NCBI RefSeq assembly: GCF_902167145.1
Contig: NC_050101.1
Coordinates: 118,201,789-118,265,788 of the forward strand
Direction of reading: 5' to 3'
Source: Zea mays
Lineage: Eukaryota > Streptophyta > Magnoliopsida > Poales > Poaceae
DNA: 64,000 bases
In this document: positions 47,396 to 57,979 of the stretch, one piece after another
How the letters are laid out: each line of letters opens with the position of its first letter
Position numbering within the stretch: the stretch's first letter is position 1
Notes under the pieces: model-generated
What the model saw: the letters and a program-made list of their open reading frames with translations, nothing else
What the model was told of the DNA's origin: nothing
Databases searched by the model: none
Translations under genes and position numbers: made by a program

Positions 47396-48139
47396 TAAGT
47401 TTTGTAGGTACCCAGAGATGATATGAAGCTTTGGGGTGCTTGAGCGGTTTAACTCAATTCTTACCTCAAGCTATCAATCTTACATTGTCTATCCTTTAAG
47501 ATTGACCCAAAGATGAATTGTGTTGTTATATCACTAACTTCATATTCATCTCTAGCAAGAACTTGTGTTGTAGGGAATAAGGATTAATCTTTGTGGGAAT
47601 CAAGCAAAAGGCCTACAACCAAGTGATATCCAAAGGATGGTAACAATTAATTCTTAAGTGCACATTGCTTTTAATTGATATATTCCTTTGTGTCTTTTGT
47701 ATCCACATAGGAAAAATGAAGCACTTGAAAATGAACTTAAAAGATTTTACCTTGCTTTGGAAAGGATCTAATTATATGGTAGATTGCAAGTTCATATTTT
47801 TATATTGTGACAATCTACATGCTTTAAATTGATTGTATGTATCTTGTGGCATATTTCAAGTTAATCATCATATTATTGCCATGACCTAGACATAAAGAGT
47901 ATTATCCCATGTTCTTAAATGATTAGAGTGCTAAGTAAGAAATTCAAATTCTTAAAGCACTTATCAAAAGGGGAATTCTCTATATGACTAAAGTTGTGAG
48001 ACTAATGTTCTTATCTGAGTGATTTATGTAGTTTCACAACATGAGAATGTGTTTCTAAAATAGAGTGTGTCATTCAATCTATGCGTACATTTTAAAATTT
48101 TGAAATGAGGTTTATTGTGGAAAATTATTTTAAAATTTT

Positions 48140-48440
48140 CATTCCAAGCTCAACTGGTCTGACCAGCTGAACTTTCTAGCTCAGCTGGGGAGACCAGCTG
48201 AACTTCTGAGTTGAACTTCAGTTCGGCTGGTATTCACCAGGAAACCCCCTGGCTGAAACCAGTTGAACTGGTGTCCAGGACCGGCTGAACCGGTCTGGCT
48301 CAGTTTGACCGGCCAGTCTGACCATTTTTTTGACTGCGTCAGCCCTTTTTCAGACGCCTTTTTCAGTCTGCAACAGCACTTTTTCAGCAACTTTTGCAGC
48401 ACATTTTCAGCAACTTTTGCAGTACCTTTTCAGCTTTATT
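48140..48440. repeat. Internal cluster of LTR-like palindromes
   Basis: CCAGCTGAAC, CAGTTGAACTGG, CCGGCTGAACCGG and GACCGGCCAGTCTGACC resemble the boxes in the LTR at 44690-45010. CAGCAACTTTTGCAG is repeated just after. No gene. Confidence 0.65.
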
Positions 48441-49569
48441 TTTGCGACTTTTACTGTTTCATTTGGTATATGACCAATTATAGTTCATTTCAAGTGGCAT
48501 TCTTTCAATTGGTAATAATCTATTTTATGAAGAAAAAAATGTCAATATGAAAGTTAAATTCTTTTTGGCTTAAATTTGTAAATTGGTGCATATTATTAAT
48601 TCACTCATCCATGTGCATTAATTTAAAAGGAATTTAATTTATGCCTTTATGCCTCATAAATGATGATTTGTTTGCCATTCATATATAGTTATCATCATTC
48701 ATTAAATACTTCCTTGTACTACTAATACCTCTTTTCAAAGTGTTTTTATCGACTAGTTTTAAAAAGAAAAGAGATAACAAAGAAGGAAGTCTCCACAAAT
48801 GATGAAAAGAAGAATACTAAGGTGACACCACCACAGATAGTAAGATCTGTCAAATTGGTATAAAAAATGGTATATTCTATTTGGTGGTAAGTATTCTTAG
48901 GCATAAGTTAATTCATTGCAAATTTTGTCATGCCTTGACCATGATATGTAATATACTCCTCATGAGACTCTTAACTGAATTGAAAGTGCATGTGGCAAGT
49001 CATTCAAATACTTGATGCACATATCTAGTGGGAGAACATTATATATCTTGTGTCATAGAGAATAAGTTTCACTTGAGTAAGCTATACTAAGACAATCCAA
49101 AATGGTAAATTTGTATCTCATTCATATGGATTGTAATCTTTGTTTTCTAAATAGCTACTCTTGATGCAGTTTAAAATTCCCTTACCGTTAATTCTAAAAG
49201 TGCATAAGAACCTTTTTGTTGATATTCATCTCATACTTATGCACTAACATGGATATGATTTTTAAACTTTAAAAGGTACAATTAGTGATCCATACTCTCT
49301 AAATTTTGGAAACCCATATTTTGATATCTTAGAAATCTACTTCAATCGATATCCATATGCTTCACATTGAATTGGATCACTAAGTTGTAAATTCCATGCA
49401 TAACTTGTCTTTATGATATGAATGCTTGTGCGACTAACCTTGATAAGCTAGGTGCACCCAAGGTCAAGCTAGGTTCATCATCAAGAAGGCAACACAATGA
49501 TGTATCAAGAAAAGGAGAAAAGACTCCTATTCTTAACTCTAGTTTTTATCTATGTAATTAAATATTTAC

Positions 49570-49794
49570 TTGAAACCATGTAAGATGGTTGTCAAGTATA
49601 TGTGGGTGCCTACACAAAGAGAAAGGCCACAACAAAGATTGTGTGGGTACTCAAGGCTCTTACTACTAATCTCAAAGGACCCAATTCAAATTGGGTACCA
49701 AGATATGAGGCTTAAACTTGTTTTGCAGGATCACTCCTTCAATGGATCAAGTTGGGTGCTCGATAATGAATGTATAAATCATCTTTGGAGATAG
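49570..49794 (+). pseudogene. Remnant of gag end and protease start
   Basis: Near 49741-49790 the frame reads SSWVLDNECINHL, a decayed form of the Copia protease start WVLDSGCTNHM. The catalytic DSG is DNE here. About 100 bp upstream, in another frame, KGPNSNWVPR resembles the gag C-terminus, so this is a second, degenerate gag/protease junction about 2.3 kb after the first. Not functional. Confidence 0.6.
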
Positions 49795-52700
49795 TAGCAA
49801 GGGTGGTAACAACTGAATCTTAAGTGCAAATTATTTTCAAATCTTATCTCTTTTGTGACTTGTGTAGCCACTAAGGGAAAAGAAGCACTTGAGGATATAC
49901 ATCAGTTGTTGATTATGAAATAAAGGTCTAATTGGAAGTTGAATGAATATTATCATATGGTGAACAATCCAAAATTATGTGATGTATTCTCTATCTAGTT
50001 AATTTGGATTTGATTCTTCTATATTAGACACACACCATAATATGGATTAAGTCATCCCTCTAGGCTTCATTGAATAACCATGCATATTATCCATGTCATT
50101 CAAAATATATTGTGCATGAGGGTTCAAGGAAATTTAGTCTATATTATGAGGTTTCTCTATTTTAGCAACTCGCTTGCCTCCCACATATAAAATGGTTGCT
50201 AAATAAGAAACTAGTGCTTGTGCTACTAATGCCATCTCTTATGTTGAGTTTATCCATAGAAAATCTATGTTAAGAGATGGTGCTTGTTTTACATTGGATA
50301 AACCACAAGCTTAAATTAAAGGATACTATTCAACTAAAGTAAGATAAAGTGATAAGAGGCCAAGGTATGAAAACTTCCTCTCCTTCAGTTGTTTTAGTAT
50401 TCTATCCTTAGTGGGATGTTCCATAGTATAGGTTAATTTCCTTGCAATATAAATTGTTCAATAGTGCATATAACTTTGACATCAACTATATGTGTGCACT
50501 AATTTAAAGGAATTTAATCTATCTTTTTGGGTTTCAAGAATGATGATTCATTTTCCATCCACATATAAGGATTATCATTTGTGAAACCCTCCCTTGTGTT
50601 TCTAATGCTCTCTTTTCTAAGTGTTTAAATAAGGTCCTTCCAAGTGCTTTCAAGATGGATTCAAAATCCACGGATATAAGAGTCTTGGGTGTTTCAATCA
50701 TTGAGTTTCAATTGATCTCATATCAAGTATGATCGAATCAAGAAAAGATGAAAGAAGTTCAAGATCACTTGGTTGGATGAAATCGTAAAGAGAAAAGAGA
50801 TCACAGTGATTCAAGAAGGGAGTTATTTTTTTGTCAACCAAATAATGAAGATGTAGTGACATATTTATATGATATCCTTCATTATGAGGTTTGAGGTTCA
50901 TATTAGCATGCTTTACCCTTCAGGATTTCAATTGATATACTTTCAGTTCTTAAATCTTCAATTGGTTTAATTTTCATCATCTATATAAAGCATGTTATGT
51001 TAAGCCAAGATATAGTACAAACATCTCCTTTAACCTCACATTGTTAATGTGCATAAGTGTACTTTGTGTACTCTTGCATGCACAAATTGAGGGAGAGTTT
51101 AGCCTATATCTTGTGAGACTAATGATTTCTTTCAAGTTCATGTTGTGTAGTCTCACACCTTGGAGAGCTTCAAATGAGGATGAATGGTTCCATAGAAATG
51201 AAAATGAGTTTCTCTTGAACCTATCAAGAAAATGAGTTTCTCTTGATCGTTTGAAGAGGATGAATTTCTCTTTGAAATGTCAATCCTATCAAAAGCTAAG
51301 ATGGAAATTCATGATTATAATGGAGACCATGTGGCGTAGAACAAAGGTGTGTCACTCCATGAACTATTGTATTACATTTGTGTATCTAGGCTCTTACATG
51401 CTAGTGTGTGCATGTATATGCAATATCTTAAGTCACATCATAAGGTTGCACTTGTGGTGACGATTAAAGAATCTCTAGATATTTGATTAATACCTCTTGT
51501 GGTGATATCATAAGTTAGTCTTAAGTCATCTTAGTGAGGTATGAGTCAAACATGCTAACTTCTCAAGAATCTTGACTTAAAATATTGCATATCATGTCTA
51601 TTAATATACCTTTTAATTATGAGTAATTCCTTAAATTGGTACAATTTCACATTTTCATACTTTATTTGTACCAAGGTTCAAATTGTAGGACTTAATCCCC
51701 TGGCCTCACAAGTCCAAGTGCATAAGCTAAACAAGTATTCATCACTTGTATGCACACATTTAGGGGGAGAATAGTCTATAATTTGAATCTTTGAGACTAA
51801 CTTCATTTCCAAGTCTATTATGTGTGTAGTCTCGAATTAGAAAGGAATCTTCGGGCAAAGACAATCGCTTCCACTGCAAATTTTGATGGGTATCAAAGAT
51901 TCTTTGCTCCAATAAATGTATCTTCTATACATTTCATAAGAGAATGAGTTTCTCCTGTATATGCTACTCCAACGTCATCTAAAATTGGTAAATATGTATC
52001 ACATCTTTTTGATTACAAATATCTGAAGTAGCATAACTTATAGATTCTCCTGTCTAGAACTTAATTGATTAAATAGTGCACATGTTTCTTATGTTGTATG
52101 ATTATGTTCAATTGATACTCCTTTTATGCTAATGGTACTTTAAGTTGCAAATAAGTACTCTCAACAGATATCAATTGAATTCATATATATATGTATGCAC
52201 TAAAACTTGAGGAGAACTTAGTGTAATATGCTATTAGTGATATATTTATCTATCAAATTGTATCAATTGGTGTTTTTCAATTGATATTTTTCATACATGA
52301 TCACTAGTTGCATAATCCATACTTGTGCAATTATCATGTTGCCTCTTGTTGTGATAAGAAAATGCTAGGTGACATCTAGACTCCAGGTATCAAGATTTAT
52401 CTTTCAGTTAGTATGACAATCTTCATTTGATATCTTGGACCTATGTCAAAATTATGCCAACAAGAGCTTGAAAATGAATTCTAAATCCAACACAAGTTTG
52501 GAACACCCCCTTGAAAAGGTAAAACGCAAAGGTACATCACTTCATGTCACTTCTACATTACTTTTTTGTCATCTAAGGATCTTTTTCATGATAGTGTGTT
52601 CACATCTTGCTTAAATCATAATTTCTACCCTTTATATTCTTTGTATCCTTTTTGGAGATTTATGACAAAGGGGGAGAAATTTTGCATTAAAGCTTATCTT

Positions 52701-53004
52701 TATTTTAGAAAAGGGGAGAAATAATTAACAAAAGGGGGAATCATAAGAAAAACATAAGATGAAGAAAGTTGATAAGTGCATTCCATGTCATGAGCATCAC
52801 GTTTATTTTATGACACACTGCACCCTATGAATAGTATGATATAAGTTGTCTATACTTTGACCTAAATATGTGCTTTTGGCATTTGAGTACAAAAGTGTTA
52901 TTTTCTGAAATGCACAAGTTTAGGGGGAGGAAACTATATCATAGGATTCAAAATCTTATTTATCAAATCTTATGTAAGCTTTAAATGTGTTGTCATCAAT
53001 CACC

Positions 53005-53017
53005 AAAAAGGGGGAGA
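53005..53017 (+). other. Polypurine tract
   Basis: AAAAAGGGGGAGA directly before the 3' LTR; identical to the one at 21550-21562. Confidence 0.88.
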
Positions 53018-53018
53018 T

Positions 53019-55393
53019 TGAAAGTGCATTCATCCCTTTTGTGAGTTTTGGTGATTTGGATAACAACACATTTAAAGGTCTAACAAGTTTGCTAAGTGTT
53101 GAACAGGAAATTCAGTATGATGAACATACTTGAATAGTGTATAATGATCAGTGAACAAGGTTCAACACAAGGTGAAATAACCAGTGAGACAATGCAAATG
53201 GATATAATATGGTCTCTATATTGGTTTGAATATATGGACAAGTCCTGAGAAATCACTATGCATAAATATGATCATAATAGAGGTTGAAGTGATTAAGAGG
53301 ATTGGTCAAGCCAAAGTGAATAAGATATGAGGAATCGTGAATTGGCTTGACCATATTACTATTAGTCCATATATGAATATATGAGAATCAAACTAAAGCT
53401 TGATTAATCTTAATAGTTATATCTAGAAGACATTCAAGCAAGGTTCACAATATTGAAGAAATGATTCTCTTAATGGATGCTCAATAGGATGTGACTCAAG
53501 AATGGCTTGATAGGGTGAAGATAGCAAGGAAAGGGCTTCGAGGAACTAAGCGAAGGTGAAGGCCAAGCGACGGCTTGTAGACCGAGGTACCATGGCTAAG
53601 GTGAAGAAGAGAGTACTTGCACTAAGTCGATGAACTAATCAGCTATGAAGAGTTACAACATGTTGATGCATCAGTAAGGTGACTTGAAGCCATGATTTGA
53701 ACTCATATAAGGTGATATGGTACAAGTCACAGGGTTTGATTTGAGTTTGCTTCAAAAGGTGAGACAAAGATGTTTGTGATCCTTATGAAGCAATGCCATG
53801 GAGAAATCACACATGAGACACCAATGACTCAAGGAGTTTACTTCATTTTATTTTATTTAACTTGAGTATAGGAATCGTCGTACTATAAAGGGGGATCCAA
53901 AAAGAAGGTTGGTGTTTGCCAAAGCTCAAACCTCTCTATTCAAAAGCTATTTATGAAAAGCAAAAATCTCTTTATCGTTCTATGGTTGACCATGGTTAGG
54001 TTTGAGAAACCTAGAGTGTTCTTGCTGAAAAGCAGCTGAACTTGTTCAGCTGCAGCTGAGCTTTTCAGCTGAGCTGGACTTCAGCTGAGCTGAGCTCCTT
54101 CAGCTGCAGCTGAGCTTTTCAGCTGAGCTGGACTTCAGCTGAGCTGAGCTTCTTCAGCTACAGCTGAGCTTTTCAGCTGAGCTGGACTTCAGCTGAGCTG
54201 AGCTTCTTCAGCTGCAGCTGAGCTTTTCAGCTGGGCTGAACTTCAGCTGAACTCAACTTCAGCTGTGAACCTCTTTGACCATACACCAGCTGAACTTGCC
54301 TCTGGGCAGTTGAGCTGGGGTTTTCTCTCCTAAACTCTCTGGTCAAGACCGGTTGAACTGGTCCTGAGGGGCAGTTCAGCTGGTCTCTGACCCCTCTGAC
54401 CTCTGATCTGCAGTCTGCCAGTCAGACTGGCAAACAGGTCGCCAGGAGCTGTCAGGGGCGGTTCAACCGCCCCCCTGGGCGGTTCAACTGGTTTTGGTCA
54501 ACCTTGACCAGTCTGCAGGTCAGTCTGGCAGTCAGACTGGCAGACAGTCTGCCTGACCTGCCAGGGGAGGCTCAACCGCCCTAGGGGGAGGCTCAACCGC
54601 CCTCAGGCAGAAAATTCTGCCCAACGGCTAGTTTTGAGCTCCCACTATATATACTACCTCCTACCTCTCTCCCCAAAGTAGTGAGCACGATTTGAACTCC
54701 ATTTCTAACCCAAGAAACACCTCCCTCTCCCTCACACACATCTCTTGCCTCTCCCATTTCAAATCTTTGGAGAGGAATCTTTGAGTGAGCTTGAGAGCTG
54801 CGGTTTTTGTGCTTCATCTCTAAATCTCTCTTGTTCTTCTTCATTTGAGCTTTGGTACAACATCGAGTTCTTTGTGGATTCATTACTCTTGGAGCTTCTA
54901 GCTCCTAGACGACTAGGTGTCTCTTGTGAGTCTCCAAATCTTGTGGAAGACCACAAGAAAGTTTGTATTACCCGCTCGTTTGAGCAAAGATTATTGTGTG
55001 GGCTTGACCTTTGTGGTCGGCAAAGGGAGGATTAGGGTTGAAAGAGACCCGGCTCTTTGTGGGCGCCTCAACGAGGAAGTAGGGCACCTTGGTGGTGTGA
55101 CCGAACCTCGGGATAAATCTTGTGTCTCTTGTATTCTTGGTCATTGTGCTTATTTGTGTTCTTCGTTCTCTCACCATTGTGTGGAAGATTTGTTTATATA
55201 TTTTTGGTGTGTGGATTTTGAGAAGTGCCCTTCTCAGATCTACTACCTTGAACCCTGTGGATCATTTAGAACATCTCATTTCCAAAGTTAACTGGGTGAA
55301 TTTCGAGATCAATTCAGTTTTACCCAGTTTGCTTCTAGTTTTGGTTGAAAAAGTTTTAACTTGCCTATTCACCCCCCCTCTAGGCAACTTTCA
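53019..55393 (+). repeat. 3' LTR of the young Sirevirus-type element
   Basis: 2,375 bp, same length as the 5' LTR with one difference found. It is followed by the target duplication GTTAC. Confidence 0.93.
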
Positions 55394-56282
55394 GTTACTC
55401 ACTATTCCTGTGGGGATAAGTATTGTGTTTATCAAACTGGAGAAACCTAGTGAGAGACTATGACCTTTGGGGAATGTTTGTAAAGGCTACATAGTGAATC
55501 CCTGACCATTCACCTCAGCAGTGAAGATTAGGTCTAGACAACCCATGCTAGAAAGGGATCACAACTCGTGGGTAAAGTGTGCAACCTCTGCAGAGTGTTA
55601 GAAACTGGTATATCAGCCGTGCTCACAGTTAAGAGCAGCCTTGGGATCCTTTTTTATTAGAATAACTTTGGAAACTTTATGATGATGATTAATGGTGATG
55701 ATTATAACTATGGTCTCTGGTATTTCCTCTTGGAGGGAGTACTTTTAGGTAATAACTGGATTTATTACTAAAACTTGGCTTACTACTAGTAATAAATATC
55801 TGACCAACTAAAAGCAACTGCTTTAACCTTAACCCCACATACAACTAGTCCACTTTAGCCAAACGGGACATTTGCTGAGTATGTTGATGTGTACTCACCC
55901 TTGCTTTAAAAATCACCCAACCCTAGGTTGTCCCCACTGCAATCAGCGCTTAGGAGGATATGAAGGCAATATGGAGGACTTTGAGGAGTTTCAGGACTAC
56001 AATGAGTTCTAGTTGTGTTTAGTGGCAACCCCCCAGTAAGCTGCATGTGAAGGCCTTATCTTCTATATTTTGTATTCCGCACTTTGATTATGATAATGAC
56101 TATGTTAAGTTAATGACTCTGTGGATGTCTTGGACATCTTGATGTAATAAAGTACCATTTCCGCTATTTACTTTGAGCAATGTGTGATGATGTCCAACTA
56201 TCTAATCGTTGTGTACGTGAGTTTCTGATCCTGGCACGTACATGGTTCGCATTCGGTTTGCCTTCCAAAACCGGGTGTGACA

Positions 56283-56640
56283 GTCAGTCATTCCACAAAA
56301 ACATGCATCACAGGAAAAAGGAAGTTAACAAACTTAGTCATTCTATGAGTACTCAGTCATTCCATTTTTTCAGGCCTCGATTATTCATCTTTCTTAGGAG
56401 AATCACTAAGTTAGAAGGCATTTTAGGGGGGGTCAGTCATTCCACACAAAAAAAACATGCATCATAGGAAAAAGGGAGTTAACAAACTTAGACATTCTAT
56501 GAGTACTCAATCATTCCATTTTTTTAGGCCCTAGTTATTCAACTTTCTCAGGAGAATGACTTAGTTAGAAGGCATTTTAGGGGGTCAGCTATTCCATTTT
56601 TCTGAGTCCTCAATTGTTCTAGGTTGGGGTGGGAGGGGGT
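56283..56640 (+). repeat. About 150-bp tandem repeats (GTCAGTCATTCC)
   Basis: Units start at about 56283, 56432 and 56584 (spacing 149-152 bp). Each holds CATGCATCA, GGAAAAAGG, GAGTACTCA and TTAGAAGGCATTTTAGGGG. The part before 40691 ends in the same TTTTAGGGGG sequence, so the solo LTR inserted into this array. Origin unknown. Confidence 0.7.
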
Positions 56641-56744
56641 AGGCACAGTGGTTGATCATCGGTGACTTATAGGTGTTATCGCTTGCAGGGGTGGTCGCGT
56701 TTGTTGAGGAATCGCTGGTGAAGCAGAATCATCGGTGGAGGAGG

Positions 56745-57005
56745 GATTGTTGGGGGAGGTGCGTGGGGAGGGACTGGGGGTGCAACGGAGGGGCAGGGGA
56801 GGCGCGCAGGACGGTGGGGGAGGAGGCACACGGGAGGGGGGAGGCGTGTGGAGAGGGACGATGGGTGCGACGGGAGGGGACGGGAGACGCGCGGGATGCT
56901 AGGGGAGGAGGCACGTGGGAGGGGGAGGCGCGCGGGGAGGGACGATGAGTGCGACGGGAGGGGATGGAGCACATGAGATGCTAGGGGAGGAGGCGTGCGG
57001 GAGGG
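56745..57005 (+). repeat. G-rich minisatellite, about 85-bp unit
   Basis: About three units with GGGACGATGGGTGCGACGGG (56855), a near copy at 56939 (84 bp later) and an earlier related unit near 56768. Strong G/C strand asymmetry. ORFs on both strands here are low-complexity and not counted as genes. GAGGG at 57001-57005 is the candidate target duplication of the next element. Confidence 0.7.
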
Positions 57006-57667
57006 TGTTGGGTACTTGTTCTCAAATGCTATAAGTTAATAACAAGGCAACACAAAGGATATATTAACAGTTAATGCCCTTCGTCCTTCGAAGCAGTATT
57101 TCCCTAAGAATATAATGATCTTTGGACAAAGGTCATGAAGGAAGTACCTTCATCATCATAGCATATATTAATAAAAGATGAAGCATATGAAATATGAGAA
57201 ATAACATGAATAATTATATAATATCATGTATAAATCTTTATTATATAATCATGAGTGAGTAGGAACAATATTGAATTACATTTGTACCTTCGGCTTGACA
57301 GCAAACGTGTGGCACGAGTCAGTACAAGACAGCGTGAATAGTATGGGTGCACTGTTCATCTATTTATAGGCACAGGATGCAGCCTGTGTAAAATTACACT
57401 CATGCCCCTTACATTTACTATTGACTTTAGGATAATCTATTGAGGTCCATATAGCCTTTTCCCCTTTAAGTCGGTTCCTCTTTCTGCAGCTATGCCGAAG
57501 CTTCCCTGCGCATGGCTTCGGAGCTTCGTCATCCTTCGTATTGTTTGTGCTTCTCATATTGTATATGGTTTTGATCCAAGTCTGAAGGTACCTGTTCATA
57601 TATTACACTTGGAAAATATTGTCAAATCATGTTTTTGAGGACCTTTGGAAGATGAAGGCCCCCAACA
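57006..57667 (-). repeat. 3' LTR of Zeon-like element
   Basis: 662 bp, TGTTGGG...CCCAACA on both ends. TATA (TATAAATAG on the minus strand) lies near 57360-57368. The last 40-odd bases of the sense LTR match the Cinful-like LTR end at 1080-1123. Confidence 0.92.
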
Positions 57668-57681
57668 GTAGCCCCTCGCAG
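57668..57681 (-). other. Polypurine tract region of Zeon-like element
   Basis: Minus strand reads CTGCGAGGGGCTAC directly before TGTTGGG, close to GCGAAGGGGCTAC at 9506-9518. Confidence 0.7.
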
Positions 57682-57822
57682 TATTAATTTGTTAAGATAA
57701 CGAATTCAGACTGCGACATGGACGAAGGCCTTAAGCTGAAGGTCCGAAAAAACACCTTCCCTTTGCTAGAATAGCAACAGTCAACGACAAACGGGCCCCC
57801 CCAATTTGGAGTGTGCTGAGCG

Positions 57823-57830
57823 TATAAATA
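57823..57830 (+). promoter_or_regulatory. Candidate TATA box of the antisense gene
   Basis: TATAAATA, 150 bp before the ATG at 57980, in the same relative place as the one at 9254-9261 in the other element. Confidence 0.55.
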
Positions 57831-57979
57831 AGAACTCACACCAGCTATATTTGATACGCTGCTTGTGCCATTTGTTTTACTTCTCAATTTCACAAGACTT
57901 GCTCACTAACGCTTGCTAGTTTTTCAAGCTTTCTGAGCTTCGGCTAAAAAGACGCATTTTCGTCCTTCCTAAAGGAGAA

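Larger units (their letters stand above)
47396..53018 (+). other. Long internal region without pol
   Basis: 5.6 kb with no ORF over 95 codons and no RT, integrase or RNase H motif. It contains degenerate internal repeats (47636-47760 resembles 49800-49920; 48580-48760 resembles 50440-50620), a palindrome cluster (48140-48440), and recurrent TGCACA...TTTAGGGGGAG motifs (near 51080, 51748 and 52910). Motifs of AAAGGGGGAGA type cluster at 52660-53017. Confidence 0.8.
43425..55393 (+). mobile_element. Young non-autonomous Sirevirus-type Copia element
   Basis: 11,969 bp, TGAAAGT...ACTTTCA, with a perfect GTTAC target duplication (43420-43424 and 55394-55398). Two 2,375-bp LTRs flank a 7.2-kb internal region with initiator-Met primer site, a gag-like ORF, a long non-coding part and a polypurine tract. 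No reverse transcriptase, integrase or RNase H is found. The single LTR difference I found indicates very recent insertion, so proteins must have been supplied in trans. Confidence 0.9.
40691..56282 (+). mobile_element. Solo LTR (Gypsy, Tekay/Del-like), split by a Copia element
   Basis: It begins TGTAACACCC at 40691 and ends CCGGGTGTGACA at 56282. After removing the insertion (43425-55398) it is 3,618 bp. It has the layout of the LARD LTR: AT-rich start, GC-rich block (about 41040-42240) with a CT microsatellite at about 41117-41142, then AT-rich sequence. Flanks ATCAG (40686-40690) and GTCAG (56283-56287) are a likely target duplication with one change. No internal region is present. A 208-codon ORF at 41070-41696 is low-complexity Ser/Pro/Arg and I do not take it as a gene. 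Confidence 0.75.

Noticed and set aside
56673..56974. ORFs of 81-98 codons in the G-rich minisatellite
   Set aside because: Gly/Arg or Pro/Ser low-complexity readings of a tandem repeat.
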